Assembly (NCBI RefSeq): GCF_001704415.2
Contig: NC_030811.1
Span: 52,255,591 to 52,319,590, forward strand
DNA length: 64,000 nucleotides
From: Capra hircus
Taxonomy: Eukaryota; Chordata; Mammalia; Artiodactyla; Bovidae
Reading direction: 5' to 3'
The translations under genes and the position numbers were made by a program. Positions within the stretch are counted from its first letter, which is position 1, and every line of letters starts with the position of its first letter. Below, one piece after another: positions 22,690-34,460 of this stretch. Under the pieces are notes generated by a model that worked only from the letters and a program-made list of their open reading frames with translations, ran no database searches and was not told where the DNA came from.

Positions 22690-23075
22690 TTTTTTTTGAT
22701 AATAGCTTTCTTGAGATACAATGCACATACTATACAAATCACTCATCTAAAGTGTATAATTCAATGGATTTTTGGATATTCAGAGTTGTGCAAACATCAC
22801 CATAGTCAATCTTAGAATACTTTCACCATCTCAAAAAGAAATCTATTCCTTTAGCCAACTCTCCTCCTTTGTTCCATTCCACCCCGACTCCAGTCCTAAG
22901 TAATCATGAATACACTTTCTATTTCTATAGATTGCCTATTCTAGATATTTCATAGAAAAGAAATCGTATAACAGATGACTTTTTAAAACCTGGTTTCTTT
23001 CACTCCACCTAATGTTTTCAAAGTTCATTCATGTATTAACAGAATGTGTCAGCATTTCATTCCTTTAATAATAAA
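22690..23075 (-). mobile_element. L1M 3' UTR
   Basis: The complementary L1M tail is visible: 'cttgagatacaatgcacatac', 'aagtgtataattcaatgg', 'agttgtgcaaacatcaccat', 'gattgcctattctagatatttcat'. The same family is hit by BovB at 50209. Confidence 0.75.
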
Positions 23076-25054
23076 GTAATGAAGATGGACAGACCACGAT
23101 AGTAAGGAAGTAAATGAAGGACAGGATTGGTGAGCTGTCATGCCCAGAACTTTTTACTGGTGGGTGCCACAGTGAGAAAATGCCCTGGTCCTCGCTCTCA
23201 GAGTAGCAAGGGCCCAGCTAAGACAGTAAATACACTGCCAGGGAGAGGAAGGCCATATTTTTTCATCTTTCCCTACTTCTTTGGAGCTTTTGGCTCCAAA
23301 ATTTCCCCACATATTGAATTTACCTCCTCTGTAAAATCTGCTTCCTTAAAATTTTGTGTGGATCAAAACTGACACTGGTCTTTGATATGCATCTTGCACC
23401 TGTGTTTCAGAATGAATATCTGAAGTCAGAGATGCTGGTAGCTATTTCCAGTTTATTCACAGACTTTAGGAGGGAATTTCCAGGGGGACTGCAAGGAGCT
23501 TTATTTAAACCTTTTAAAATGTAAAAATAGTCAAGAGAGAGATTGCTGCTTTACCCCTGAGGCATTTACTAGTATCTCTATAGCGATATTATTTTTGCTA
23601 AAGGCTCTCACAGCAATTTTAAGTAATTAGCTCCTAAGAGCTCTAGAGGTAAGAAGAGGTTGTTTTATTTTTTATTTTTTTAACAGAGCAGGTAAAGCAG
23701 GACCTGGGTACAGAATTTACACCCTCTGTCAGATTCTCCCCAAGAAGAGAAAGAAAAGTGGCAAAAAAAGAAAGAAAGGGAATTTTAATCTTCCCTGGCA
23801 TCTGGGATTTAAGTTGATTTTTACCAGGTTGGCTCTGTTTTGCCATGCTGTGACTTTTACTTGCATCCATTGCTTACTGTTTATTATTGACGGTTGAGCA
23901 TCTTGGCCCTTCTTTTAGGTTGTAGAATTCAAGAACCCTGAAACAGCTATAGGGGATGTTTTGGAGGTTGTTCTGTCACAGGCCTGAGAAGATCCTAATA
24001 TGGTCTGATTGGTCACTTTCACATAAAACAGTGGCCTGTATGTAGTCTGGGTTACATTCAGGGACATATTGGTTCTGAAGCATTGGAGCCATGGAACTTA
24101 CAACTCTTATTCATTCATTCAGCCAATATCCCTTGACAACAGGTACATAGCAGTAAATAAGACAGTCCCTGTCCTCATGGAATTTAAAATCCTATTCAAG
24201 TTCTTCTAGATCATAGTTGTCTCATGTCTTCTGTGGGCTCCATGAAATACCCAAGGACGTCTCAAAGTAACTAATTTCTGAACTGAGCTCTCTAGAGAGA
24301 CCCCAAATGCTATGTGTCAGCTACTGTCTGCTTAACATGTCTCAGCTCCTTTCATCTTCTTAGCTAGCCTGCAAGTCTAACTATGGGGTCTCTAGTCAAA
24401 GGGTCTTGTTATGACTGCAGGTCCCCTCCTCTTTCAATAAATCAGAGCTACTCCAAGAGACTGGGAAACTTTGGCATTGACCCCAAGTTCAAGGGATGCT
24501 CAAAGGAATACTAATAGATGATTACTAAGAGTATGCTAAATAATGGCAGAGACATTTTTGTGCCTTGAATCCTGTAATGTAGTGAAAAGAGAATGGGCTT
24601 TTATAAATCAGGGAGAATTAGATTAGTCTCAGAATAATTGAAATTCCAAGAACAGCAGCTTAAAAATTAGAAGTATATTTATTTTGTATGTAGAAAATGG
24701 TAGGAAACTCATTGGTTTTCAGGGTTGGGGGGGGTGATCCTTCCAGCTTTCTGTTTCTTTTTTCTCATTGTCCAAGGTGGTTGGTAGAGTTCCAGATATC
24801 ACATCCTAATTCCAGGCATCAGGATTAAGGGAAGGCTAAAAAACTGTGGTCCCTTTCCTTTGGGAACACTTCAGCTGTTTTGCATAGTATTTCTATTTCA
24901 ATTGAAGTCAGATAGATCTTAGTCACATGGCTGATTATTACAAGGGAGAGTGGGAAGTGTGCTCCGAGAGCTAACACTATTTGCTCTAATATAGTCTATG
25001 CTTCTTTATTATATTGTAGAATCTTAGCCTATCAACTAAATTGATTGAATTTTT
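23076..25054. other. Stretch without a recognised gene
   Basis: One L2-like tail lies at 24105-24215 (entered separately). Short frames at 23127-23372 (+) and 23643-23870 (-) have no recognisable motif. No RNA gene is seen. Confidence 0.35.
24105..24215 (-). mobile_element. L2 LINE 3' tail
   Basis: 'ttattcattcattcagccaat' and 'agtccctgtcctcatggaattt' fit the complement of the L2 3' end. Similar tails are at 25055-25145 and 37470-37600. Confidence 0.55.
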
Positions 25055-25145
25055 TCATTCATTTGACAAATACAGGTTGATGCCTATTGTATGCCTGGCA
25101 CTATGTTAAGTGCTTGGGATACAAAGACCAATAAGACACAATTTG
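25055..25145 (-). mobile_element. L2 LINE 3' tail
   Basis: 'ttcattcatttgacaaatac' followed by 'tatgcctggcactatgttaagtgcttggg' is the complement of the L2 3' end. Confidence 0.6.
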
Positions 25146-26795
25146 AGCTGGGCTTCATCAAAATTTTTAAAAATCATGCATCAAAGGACACCATTAAGAA
25201 AGTTACTCCTAGAGAATAGGAAAAAGTTTTTGCAAATGGCACACCTGAAGAAGGAATAGTATCCAAAATATATAGAGAACTCTTACAACTCACTAATAAT
25301 AAAAAGACAAATAACCAAATTAAAAGATGGGTAAAGGATCAGAATAGACACTTTTCCAGAGAAGTTATACAAATGACCAATATGTAAAACTTAAATGCTC
25401 AACATTATTAATCACTAAGAAAATGTAAATCACAGTTACAATAAGATACCAATTCACACCCATTAGCATTGCTCTACTCAAAAAGATCAGGGTTGGTGAG
25501 TATGTGGAGAAAGACACTGCTGCTGGGAAGGTAACTCAGCCTAACAGCTTTGGGAAACAGTCTGGCAGTTCCTCATAAAGTTAAACGAAGAATTACCATT
25601 TGATCCAGAAATTCCACTCCTAGGAATTGCCCAAGAGAAATGAAAACATAAGTCCACACAAACTTGTTTAAAAGTTGTACACAGATATTCGAAGCAGCAT
25701 TATTTGTAATAGCCCCAACATGTTCAGTTCAGTTCATTGCAGTCGCTAAGTCATGTCCAACTCTTTGCAACCCCATGAATCGCAGCACGCCAGGCCTCCC
25801 TGCCCATCACCAACTCCCGGAGTTCACTCAGACTCACGTCCATCGAGTCAGTGATGCCATCCAGCCATCTCATCCTCGGTCGTCCCCTTCTCCTCCTGCC
25901 CCCAATCCCTCCCAGCATCAGAGTCTTTTCCAATGAGTCAACTCTTTGCATGAGGTGGCCAAAGTACTGGAGTTTCAGCTTTAGCATCATTCCTTCCAAA
26001 GAAATCCCAGGGCTGATCTCCTTCAGAATGGACTGGTTGGATCTCCTTGCAGTCCAAGGGACTCTCAAGAGTCTTCTCCAACACCACACTTCAAAACCAT
26101 CAATTCTGGTCCCATCACTTCATGGGAAATAGATGGGGAAACAGTGGAAACAGTGTCAGACTTTATTTTTGGGGGCTCCAAAATCACTGTAGATGGTGAC
26201 TGCAGCCATGAAATTAAAAGACTCCTTGGAAGGAAAGTCATGACCAACCTAGATAGCATATTGAAAAGCAGAGACATTACTTTGCCAACAAAGGTCTGTC
26301 TAGTCAAGGTTATGGCTTTTCCAGTAGCCCCAACATGAGAACAACCCAAATGTCCATCAGCTGACAAATGGAGAAACAGAATGGGGATCTATACAATAGA
26401 ATATAGCTCAGCAATGAAAAGAAATGAAGTACTGATACATGCTCTAATAGGATGAACCTTGAAAACATTATGCTAAGTGAAAGATGCTGATCTCAAAGGA
26501 CCACATATTGTGTGATTCCGATTGTATGAAATGTCTAGAAAAGATGAATCTAAAGTGACAGAGAGTCTTTTAGACAGAGACAGAGACTAGTTTAATGTTG
26601 CTTAGGGCTGGGTTGGGGACAGGGGAAATTGGGGGTGATGGCTGAAGGATGTGGGGTTTCTTTTATAATTCTAAAACTGTGCTAATGGATGCACAATTCT
26701 GTGACTATACTAAAAGTTATTGAATTGTATACTTCAATGGGTGAATTGTGTGGTATGTGTACTACATCTCAATAAAGCTATTTTAAAAAGGAAAC
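25145..26795 (+). mobile_element. L1 3' end, split by a rearranged BovB
   Basis: This is the ORF2 end and 3' UTR of an old L1: 'tccaaaatatatagagaactc', 'gatgtggagaaa'-like text near 25500, 'tagccccaacatg' (the TSD), then 'acccaaatgtccatcagctg', 'gaaccttgaaaacattatgctaagtg' and the end 'ctacatctcaataaagc'. It has lost coding capacity. BovB copy 3 sits at 25723-26324. Confidence 0.9.
25723..26324. mobile_element. BovB LINE with inverted 5' half, 13 bp TSD, copy 3
   Basis: The TSD tagccccaacatg is perfect at 25710-25722 and 26325-26337. From the left, 25723-26107 is the BovB 3' end on the minus strand, with its TTCAG tail. From about 26105 to 26324 the sequence is BovB on the plus strand, from 'ggtcccatcacttcatggg' to 'tggcttttccagt'. 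The two halves are adjacent pieces of one element. Compared with copies 2 and 5, about 50 bases between them are missing. The junction shares the bases tct. This is the layout left by twin priming. Confidence 0.9.
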
Positions 26796-26811
26796 AATTT
26801 GTGTCCAGATT

Positions 26812-27200
26812 ATGAAGGACCTTTTATGCTGGTGCGTAGGGGTTTGGGGTCAAGTGTGGAGAAGAAATAGAACAGTGATTCTCAAAGTGTGACCTTGGAC
26901 CAGCGGTATCAGCCTCATTCCAGAAGCTGTTACAAATGCACATTTTCAAGCTTTACTCCACATTTGCTGAATCAGAAACATTGGGAGTGGAACCCTGCCA
27001 GGTAATTCTGATGCACACTAGAATTTGAGGGCCAGTGGATTAGAAAATATGAAAGGACTGAGGGAAAGCATTTAAGATGCTATTTTAACAATCCAGGTGA
27101 GAAATAGTGGGGATTGGTGGTTTGAAGTAAGGTGATAAAAATGGGGATAAAGAGATAGATGGGGATTGACGGGATTGAGGGGATTGAGGGAGGGGAGTAA
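26812..27200 (-). mobile_element. L2 LINE segment interrupted by MER5A
   Basis: 'ccagattatgaaggacctttt' (before) and 'aacaatccaggtgagaaatag' (after) are complements of the L2 3' coding region. MER5A lies between them at 26873-27045. Old and much decayed. Confidence 0.5.
26873..27045 (+). mobile_element. MER5A DNA transposon fossil
   Basis: 'cagtgattctcaaagtgtgacc', 'tgctgaatcagaaacattggg' and 'ttctgatgcacactagaatttg' follow the MER5A consensus from end to end. Confidence 0.85.
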
Positions 27201-27665
27201 AAGTAATTCCCTCCCTCATCTCAAATGATCATGCTCTTAAAATTATTTTTATCAGGTGTATCTGGAAACACTTCTAAAACAGTCCTAATATACTTATCTA
27301 TCTTAGCTATCAAAGCAGTGAGTCGGGAGGTAATGGTTAAAGTTAATATGAAAACCTTGAAAGTTTATTTAAATAGATATCCAAGTACCTTATACAAAGA
27401 ATTAAAGAAGTAGTCATCAACATTTCCAAGGGGAGAAAAGATTAATTAAAATGAATTAAGTCTCCATCCCTTTTTGGCAATCTCTTGAATGATTTTGAAT
27501 CTTTTGAATGATAATCTCTTAAAATGATGAAGTTTTGGAAAGAAAGATAAGCTTATTGTGTAAAAATAACCAAAACCAGAAATAATTAGAAGAAATTTAC
27601 TCTGATGAGATGGTCAGGGTGGAACTTTTAATTAAACACTTTTCTGTACTTAAAAAAATATACTG
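27200..27665. other. AT-rich stretch, nothing recognised
   Basis: A 62-codon plus-strand frame at 27225-27413 carries no recognisable motif. No repeat is identified. Confidence 0.35.
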
Positions 27666-27795
27666 GAAATTCCCTGGTGGTCCAGAGATTAGTACTCCAT
27701 GCTTTCATTGCCAAGGGTCTGGGTTTGATACCTGATCAGAGAACTAAGATCCCACAGGTTTCACAGTGTGACCACAAACAAACAAAATAAAGTGT
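27666..27795 (+). mobile_element. CHR-type SINE
   Basis: The head is 'gaaattccctggtggtccag', then B-box-like 'gggtttgatacc', 'agaactaagatcccacagg' and an AAAC-rich tail. It is diverged, as expected for its age. Confidence 0.8.
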
Positions 27796-28379
27796 TTTTT
27801 TAATCAACAGCCTTCTTATGAAGCAATTTATAGTCTCTATTAATCTCGCTTTTTTATCTCACTAATTTGATCCCTCTAAAAGTATCAGCTACAGTTTATG
27901 AGTAAATCTGAAAACCCAGGAGTTTTAAGAGGAAATGCCAGGGAATTAAGTATGAGGAATATTCATCTGACAGCAACACAAATAATCTTGAGTGTTTCCA
28001 AAGCCTCAATAATTGATATATTTTCAGTGTAAGTTAATATCACAAAATCTTTGATTGTCTCGCTACTTTTCTTGTCTAATTTTGAGTTGTTCTTGCCTTT
28101 TCTCCCAGGTACGAAATGTACGTCTCTATAGATTTGTTTCACTTGGTCAATCCAAATCAATAACACCTATGAGTTCCTTCAGTGCTCTGAATTCTGTGTT
28201 TTTACACTTCACAGTGATGACCAGGCATCCCAGGAAGCTTGAGTCACATTCCAATCAGGCTGTCAGCCTCATCACCGTCCAAAACCCACCTCTTCAAGCC
28301 CTAATGACCTTTGGGTTTCCAGCCTCAATGGTCAATTCATGGTGCATCTGTGCAACCTAGCAACCCCGGCTGATCATTT

Positions 28380-29165
28380 ACTCTTTCACCATCTTCCCTT
28401 GGCTCCCAGGACCCCACCACCCTGATTTTCAGACTTTGCTGATTTTTTCTTTTCAGCTCTCTTTTTGGTTCCACTTCTAAACATCAGATGCCTCAGGGAT
28501 CAGTTCTCAAACTTCCTCTCCTCTCTAGCTACACTCACCTACTCATTCTGGAAATGATCTGATCCAAGGCTCATGACTTCACATGGCTGATAACATTCAA
28601 CTTTATCTGAACTGCTGACTTGTACTTTCAGCTGCCTACAAAGTTCTCTTCTTGCCTGATGAATAAATAGTCATTTCAAAATTTGACACATTCCAAAACA
28701 CGTTCCCTGCCAACCCATATTCTTTTGCAGGCTTTCCTAATTCAATAAATGGAAACATTCTTAGCTGCCTAGTCCAAAGTGAAAGTGAAAGTGAAGTCGC
28801 TCAGTTGTGTCTGACTCTTTGCGACCCCATAGACTGTAGCCTACCCGGATCCTCCCTCCATGGGATTTTCCAGGCAAGAGTGCTGGAATGGGTTGCCATT
28901 TCCTTCTTCCTAGTCCAAAGCACATGGATTTACCCTGATTCCTCTCCCACCCCCACTGCAATCCATCAGCAACAGTGCAGCTCTCCCTTTGGGTATATTC
29001 AGAAGACCACTTCTCAATATCTCTATTACCAAAACCCTGGACCAAGCAGCCAGCATTTTGGCCTGGATTATTTGTAACCCACTGTCTCCCATCCCACCCA
29101 GAGAAAAAAGGTAAAGTCTTTATATTTTCTCCCAGGTATGACCTTGTACAGCAAGTGATACCATG
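28380..29165 (+). mobile_element. L2 LINE, interrupted by a Bov-A
   Basis: This is a run of L2 3' coding sequence: 'gatgcctcagggatcagttctc', 'gatccaaggctcatgac', then after the SINE 'gcaatccatcagcaacagtg', 'gaccacttctcaatatctc' and 'cctggattatttgtaaccc'. No frame survives. Confidence 0.7.
28780..28908 (-). mobile_element. Bov-A SINE with 12 bp TSD
   Basis: A minus-strand Bov-A body with a GAAAGT-type tail at its left end. The TSD cctagtccaaag is at 28768-28779 and 28909-28920. It splits the L2 cleanly. Confidence 0.9.
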
Positions 29166-29452
29166 ATTCTCTTTCTTTTACCAGGGTTTGTTTCACTCTG
29201 TCCTGTATGAATTCTTTTCCTGCAGCTAGCTCTCTTGAAAATATTGGCCACTGAACACAGAAAATAATAAGCAAGAGTAAGTGGCTGAATCAGAGTATTT
29301 CTATTTGCTAAAAACAAACAGAAAATAAAGCAGAAAGAAGAATTGTGCGATGATGCTCCAGTAATGAATGTTTATATATTTAAGTAACAATGTGTCTATA
29401 AAACCAGGTGTTCCAGGGATGTGCTCTATTTCCTATAACTTAATTTGTATCT

Positions 29453-29678
29453 CATGCGAAGAGTTGACTCATTGGAAAAGACTGATACTGGGAGGGATCG
29501 GGGGCAGGAGGAGAAGGGGACGACAGAGGATGAGATGGCTGGATGGCATCACCGACTCAATGGACATGAGTCTGAGTGAACTCCGGGAGTTGGTGATGGA
29601 CAGGGAGGCCTGACGTGCTGCGGTTCATGGGGTCGCAACGAGTCAGACAATACTCAGCGGCTGAACTGAACTGAACTG
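29453..29678 (+). mobile_element. BovB LINE 3' tail, 11 bp TSD, copy 4
   Basis: A strongly 5'-truncated BovB of about 226 bp runs from 'catgcgaagagttgactc' to the GAACT-repeat tail. The TSD aatttgtatct is at 29442-29452 and 29679-29689. It includes the last coding segment (GGRRRRGRQRMRWLDGITDSMD). Confidence 0.95.
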
Positions 29679-29691
29679 AATTTGTATCTAG

Positions 29692-29765
29692 AGCAGTGCT
29701 GTCCCACAGAGCTTTCTGATGGAAATGTCGCATATTGCCACTGTCTAGTATAGTAGCCATCTGCT
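29692..29765 (+). mobile_element. Old MITE fragment, same family as 4055-4245
   Basis: 'gagcagtgctgtcccacagagc', 'gatggaaatgtcgcatattg' and 'gtctagtatagtagccat' match the start of the family seen in the complement at 4055-4245. Confidence 0.5.
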
Positions 29766-31764
29766 GTCTTAAACAGCACAGACCCAGAGCTCCTATGCTT
29801 CCCAGACGTTGAAAACATAATCAATGTTGGGCAAACTTAGTCAAAGTCAGGATTTCTCGGTCAGTTCAATGAGGCCCTATCCTCTCTTTATGCCATTGGT
29901 TGCATCTAAGCTTGACGAGGCTCCTTGGGGGTCTCTGGCTCTGCCTTCCCACTGTCATTTGCTGAGATGTCTGAGTTCTTTCTTGGTCTCTGGTTGTTGG
30001 TCTCTTAGTTGACTGTCGCTTCTATTTTGCTGGGTGAACCCAGAAGTATTATTTGTGACCTTGTGGTGTGTGTGGGTATGTGTGTAATGTGTGAATATGC
30101 ATTTGCTCTAATATCTGAGAGTATTTAATCCTGTTACAGAAAAAGAAATGGGATAACACTGTATTTAAATGTGTTACATACAGAAAACTATGTTAGTATC
30201 TTGTGAGACATGTTAAACATAGATAAAGTGAGGTTTATGTGTACTGAAAACATATGAGAAGAAAGGCAAGAACCAGGATATGCCTAATTGTCATGAAACA
30301 GTCGATATGCGTGGGGCAGCAGTGTCACCTAATCTTTACAACGTGCTACATACACAGGAGGTATGAAGCGCTGGATATTCATGTAACACCGGTTCCGGCC
30401 CCAGATGTCCTCTGCCAGATAAAACCCACAGCTGCTCATCAGGCTAATTGGTGAGCCACAGCTTTGGCCAGGTATACACCCCTCTGTGTCTCTCTTACAA
30501 ACTAGTGTCTGTGTGAGTCCCAGGCATCTTCTGTCTCTTGGATCTCTTTGCTCAGACCTCACCTTTGGTCCTTGTAGCCATACCATCAGCAGCAGCAAAC
30601 GCTGAAAGGACAGGGAGAGGGGTCCTATGAGTATTGCATAATCCAGGTTTTAGGTAGGGTGGTCCTTCCATCTTGTTCACACTCTTTCCTAAGTATCCTA
30701 CCTGATCCCACCTCTTTCTCTTTGTTTCTTGTTGTATAGTTTAAATTGGTTTAATAAATTGTGTGATTTGTACATCTTAGTGTGGTCTCTGAGCCTTTCT
30801 AATCCAGCACTGCTGGGGGAACTTTCTTGTTGGTATAGTTAGAGGATGCCATGGCATCAAGGTAATTTCCCTTATGATTTTAGGGGTAAATCAAAGACTT
30901 TCAAATACTCTCCTGAATGACTTGGAGCCTCAGGGTGCCTAAGGCTCTCTCTGCCCAGACAGATTGTACTTTGTCTACCGCTGCAGTCCTACTCGGCCAG
31001 TGTGGGAGATCACAGCAGAATTTGCTGTTTCATTGCTGCCCAGCTAAGGAGTGAGACATAGCCATTGATTGCTCTCAGATCCCCACATTCCTCAGTCGGC
31101 TCTCCCTATTTGACTCCTTCTTTGTGACACCCATCAGTGTCTAAATAGCTTTATTTTTCCTCTTCTCTCAGCTTGAAAAGTCTGTATCTCCTTTGGAAAA
31201 GGTTTTTTCCACAAATTTGTGAATAATAGGATAAACTTTATGCCTCTAGTCCTTAAGGATCTTGGTCTTGATTCTGATAATCCAGGTTTTTAAAACTCAA
31301 AAATGCTTTATCTCAAACTATTGTCTCTAGTTTCAAAAGTCCATTTTGAAAGTCAGCATCTCTTTTCTACCTCTTTGCATTTCTGTTAATGGCAACCCTA
31401 CTCTGAGGGCATGAGTGTGCACGCACACACACACACACACACATATGGGCATGCACATATACATATCCTCTGCTGCAGGAATTGAGGGAAAGGTGGGGAT
31501 AGCTTGGGATATGAGGAAAAGAAAGAGCATCAGTTAGTATTTCAAAGTTCCACTCATCCCTATTTGTGAAGATCACACATAGCCATAGCTGGAGCTTTAG
31601 CAAATGAAGTCCAAGGGATGTCCAAACCCAGGGCTTGGATGATTTCTCAGGCTGCTCCCCTCTGTGCCACAATCCACTCTTCTGCTTGTCTTTCCGCAAC
31701 AGTAAGATGCTAGCTGGCAGTTCCACAACAATGTTGTCAGTAGAATTCAGTAGAGTTCAAAGGC
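29766..31764. other. Stretch without a recognised gene
   Basis: An 89-codon minus-strand frame at 30329-30598 has no motif I recognise. LTR-like phrases (aataaattgtgtgatttg near 30752, 'gtggtctctgagcc') hint at an old LTR around 30300-30840, but I could not find its ends. A CA microsatellite lies at 31418-31442. Confidence 0.3.
31418..31442. repeat. CA microsatellite
   Basis: About ten to eleven CA units (gcacgcacacacac...), continuing into tatgggcatgcacatatac. Confidence 0.9.
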
Positions 31765-31769
31765 TGCTC

Positions 31770-31886
31770 CTGGAGAAGGAAATGGCAACCCACTCCAGTA
31801 TTTTTGCCTGAGAAATTCCATGGACAGAGGACTCTGATGGGCTACAGTCCATGTGGTTGCAAAGAGTTGGCACGACTTAGCAACTG
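31770..31886 (+). mobile_element. Bov-A-type SINE fragment
   Basis: 'tggagaaggaaatggcaacc', 'agtatttttgcctgagaaatt', 'gggctacagtccatg' and 'gcacgacttagcaactgag' are the Bov-A body and 3' end. The tRNA head is missing. Confidence 0.85.
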
Positions 31887-32569
31887 AGTAGAAAACATCT
31901 TTTTTTTGTCCTCTAATTTTACTTATAAAGTCTCATAACTTTGGTTCTTCAAGGGAATGGCGATAACATTTATTGATTACCTTCCACACACTAGGCATTG
32001 CTTTCCAAGTGTTCCCTTTTTAAAATGTAAATTTCCATTGGCAAGGAAAACCACTTAAGTCCTCATTATCTAACCCCTAGAACCATTTCCATCTGTCATA
32101 GCCAGCTGTGGTCAAGGCCACGTGAGACTGGAGTTGGGATCACCTTCCTGGGGAGGGCCCTGAGTAATGGGCCCTGAGTATTGAGCCCTGAGAAGGAAGA
32201 GAGGGCAACGAAGTGGGTGATAGGGGTAGATTTCCAAACCAAACTTTGCCTGCTCCACAAAATTTGCCCCATGGTAGCACTGAAGTAATTGATGTGCTAA
32301 TTAAAATCCCTGTGGATTCATTAAAGTAGTCCTGAGAAGAAATCTCCGCTTTGCACTAAGGGTAGTTAGTAGTTTAGGTATAAATATGAAAGTAATGAGA
32401 CATTGTTAAAAAACTTCTCTCCTTTTGACTTTTTCTATCAGTACAAATTATAGAGTTTTATTGATCATCAGATGAGAGAAGAAATGTAGGTCATATAAGC
32501 TGGCTGGCTTGTGGTTTACAATTTCTATGATGCAGACAGATCACAAAGATCAGTCAGCATGCACAACTT
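31887..32569. other. Stretch without a recognised feature
   Basis: No coding frame with motifs and no repeat family is recognised. Confidence 0.35.
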
Positions 32570-32965
32570 AAAATGAGCTATTCATACAATGGGATACTAC
32601 TCAGCAACAGAAAGGGAGGAATTACTGATATATGCAGCCATGTGGATGAATCTTAAAAACTCTCAAAATCTACTGAGTAAATACGCTAGACACAGGTTAT
32701 ATACCATATGATTCCATTTATACAATGTTTTTGAACAGGTAAAATTCATCTAAGATGAAAGCAATCTGAATGCTGGTTACCTTGGTAGGTGTAAGAGGGG
32801 AGGAAGGGGACATGAGGGAGCTTTTGGGGATGATAGAAATGTCTATCTTGATTCGGGTGTTATTCACCTGGACGCACATATATTTGTCCATCTCCTACGA
32901 TTATTCAATTCATATATGTGCATTTTACCATCTATAAAATATACCACAATGAAAACAAATTCAAA
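32570..32965 (+). mobile_element. L1 3' UTR
   Basis: 'acaatgggatactactcagcaac', 'gccatgtggatgaatcttaaaa', 'catatgattccatttatac' and 'ataaaatataccacaatg' are the 3' UTR layout of a mammalian L1. Confidence 0.8.
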
Positions 32966-33011
32966 AAAACATTTCCTGGTCTCCTAATGGGCTATCTTTC
33001 CTCATTTAGCG

Positions 33012-33037
33012 GCGTTGGCTGGCTGGCTGGCTGGCTG
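33012..33037. repeat. GGCT short tandem repeat
   Basis: About five GGCT units. Possibly length-polymorphic. Confidence 0.8.
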
Positions 33038-33039
33038 AG

Positions 33040-34200
33040 GTGACTGACAATGCAGGTAGTTCTAGTGTAGAGGCCGAAGGGCAAATTGCTGTTTGTTGAA
33101 GTGCCATACGTTCAGGGTTGCCTACATGACATGTTATTAATCACTTTACTATGCGATACTTGCTCTAAAATAGAGATGACTCAAAAGTACATTATATCAA
33201 TAATTGTTTGGGGGTATTTTCTTCCTCCAGAACATTTTTTAACAGGAAAAGTGCAGACCAAATTAATCCATGCTTCATTTAAACAGTCTTCAAATGGATT
33301 AGTGTTCTTTGTTCTACTCCTCATGAATTCCTTTTGTTCTAGAAAAGAGCAAATTTAAAAATACAGTAGTTGAGCTCTGCGCCTGTAGTGTACTTACATA
33401 TAGCTATGCATTTCTTTCAAATACATAATAGTAAATCAAACTGTTAAGGTGACTTTATTAGGCTTGCCTCCAACCCCAACCTCTTTTATGTATGCAGTGG
33501 TCTCTGGTATGGGAGGAGCCACCTCCTGGAACAACTGATGACTCCTGGAAGACTGTGCTGAAGTAGGTTTTTTTTTTTTTTTTTTTTTTTTTAATGCAGC
33601 AACAGTTCTGAAAGACCTATAACACACTTTCTCATCCTAATGTTCTATTTTTATTGAGAATAGGAATTATGATTATTGTCATTATTCATTCTCTCCTGTT
33701 GTTTATTCCTTTCCTGAAGTCATAGTCTTCTCCTTGAGACAGCTCAGTTGGTTGCTATGGAAATGATTATTTTGCTACAAACAGAAAATTATGACATACA
33801 GTGAAGAATAAGCAACAGAAGCAAAAGAATGCTTGGAAAAAAACTTAAGTCCTGTTAAAGCCAAAAATAGCTGAAAACTGTTAAAATTGTTAGTGAAGCT
33901 GTCCAAAGTTGTTCATGAGGCAATAATTTACCTTGACATTTTCTCAAATGATAATCAGATCCGTGGATGAAGAATTTATGGTTGGACACACTCATGGGCA
34001 CTAACACTAGCATAAATAAAAGTCTATCCAAAATTTTAAACTTAAAGGTTTAAAGCAATCAGTGACTTGATATTAGCAAGAATCATTCTTTTCTACCTGT
34101 CATCCCCTCAATATATACCTATAACTCTACTTCAAACTCAGCCATTTAAATTCCTGTGCAGTCATCCTGACTATATAATATGTACATACATATATACATA
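33040..34200. other. Stretch without a recognised gene
   Basis: It contains a run of 25 T at 33568-33592. I see no element body beside it that would explain a poly-A tail and no flanking TSD. The remaining sequence is AT-rich with no identified repeat. Confidence 0.35.
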
Positions 34201-34214
34201 CATACATATATAAT

Positions 34215-34449
34215 TCATGGGCTTCCCAGGTGGCCCTATGGGTAAAGAACCCACCTAGTGGTAAAGAACAGGTAGACATAAGAGACACGGGTTTGATCCC
34301 TCGGTTGGGAAGATCCCCTGGAGGAGGGCACAGCAACCCACTCCAATTTTCCTGCCTGGAGAAACCCATGGACAGAGGAGCCTGGCAGACTGTAGTCCAT
34401 AGGATTGTACAGAGTCAGACACAACTAAAGTGTCTTAGCATGCATGCAC
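34215..34449 (+). mobile_element. Bov-tA SINE, full length, 11 bp TSD
   Basis: Head 'gggcttcccaggtggcc', B-box-like 'gggtttgatccc', Bov-A body and 3' 'gagtcagacacaactaaag'. The TSD acatatataat is at 34204-34214 and 34450-34460. The tRNA head has an extra partial copy of 'ggtaaagaac' at about 34250-34270 compared with the other heads. Confidence 0.9.
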
Positions 34450-34460
34450 ACATATATAAT

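Noticed and set aside
33436..33627. Lysine-run frame on the minus strand
   Set aside because: The lysines are the translation of the T25 homopolymer at 33568-33592, and no gene is implied.
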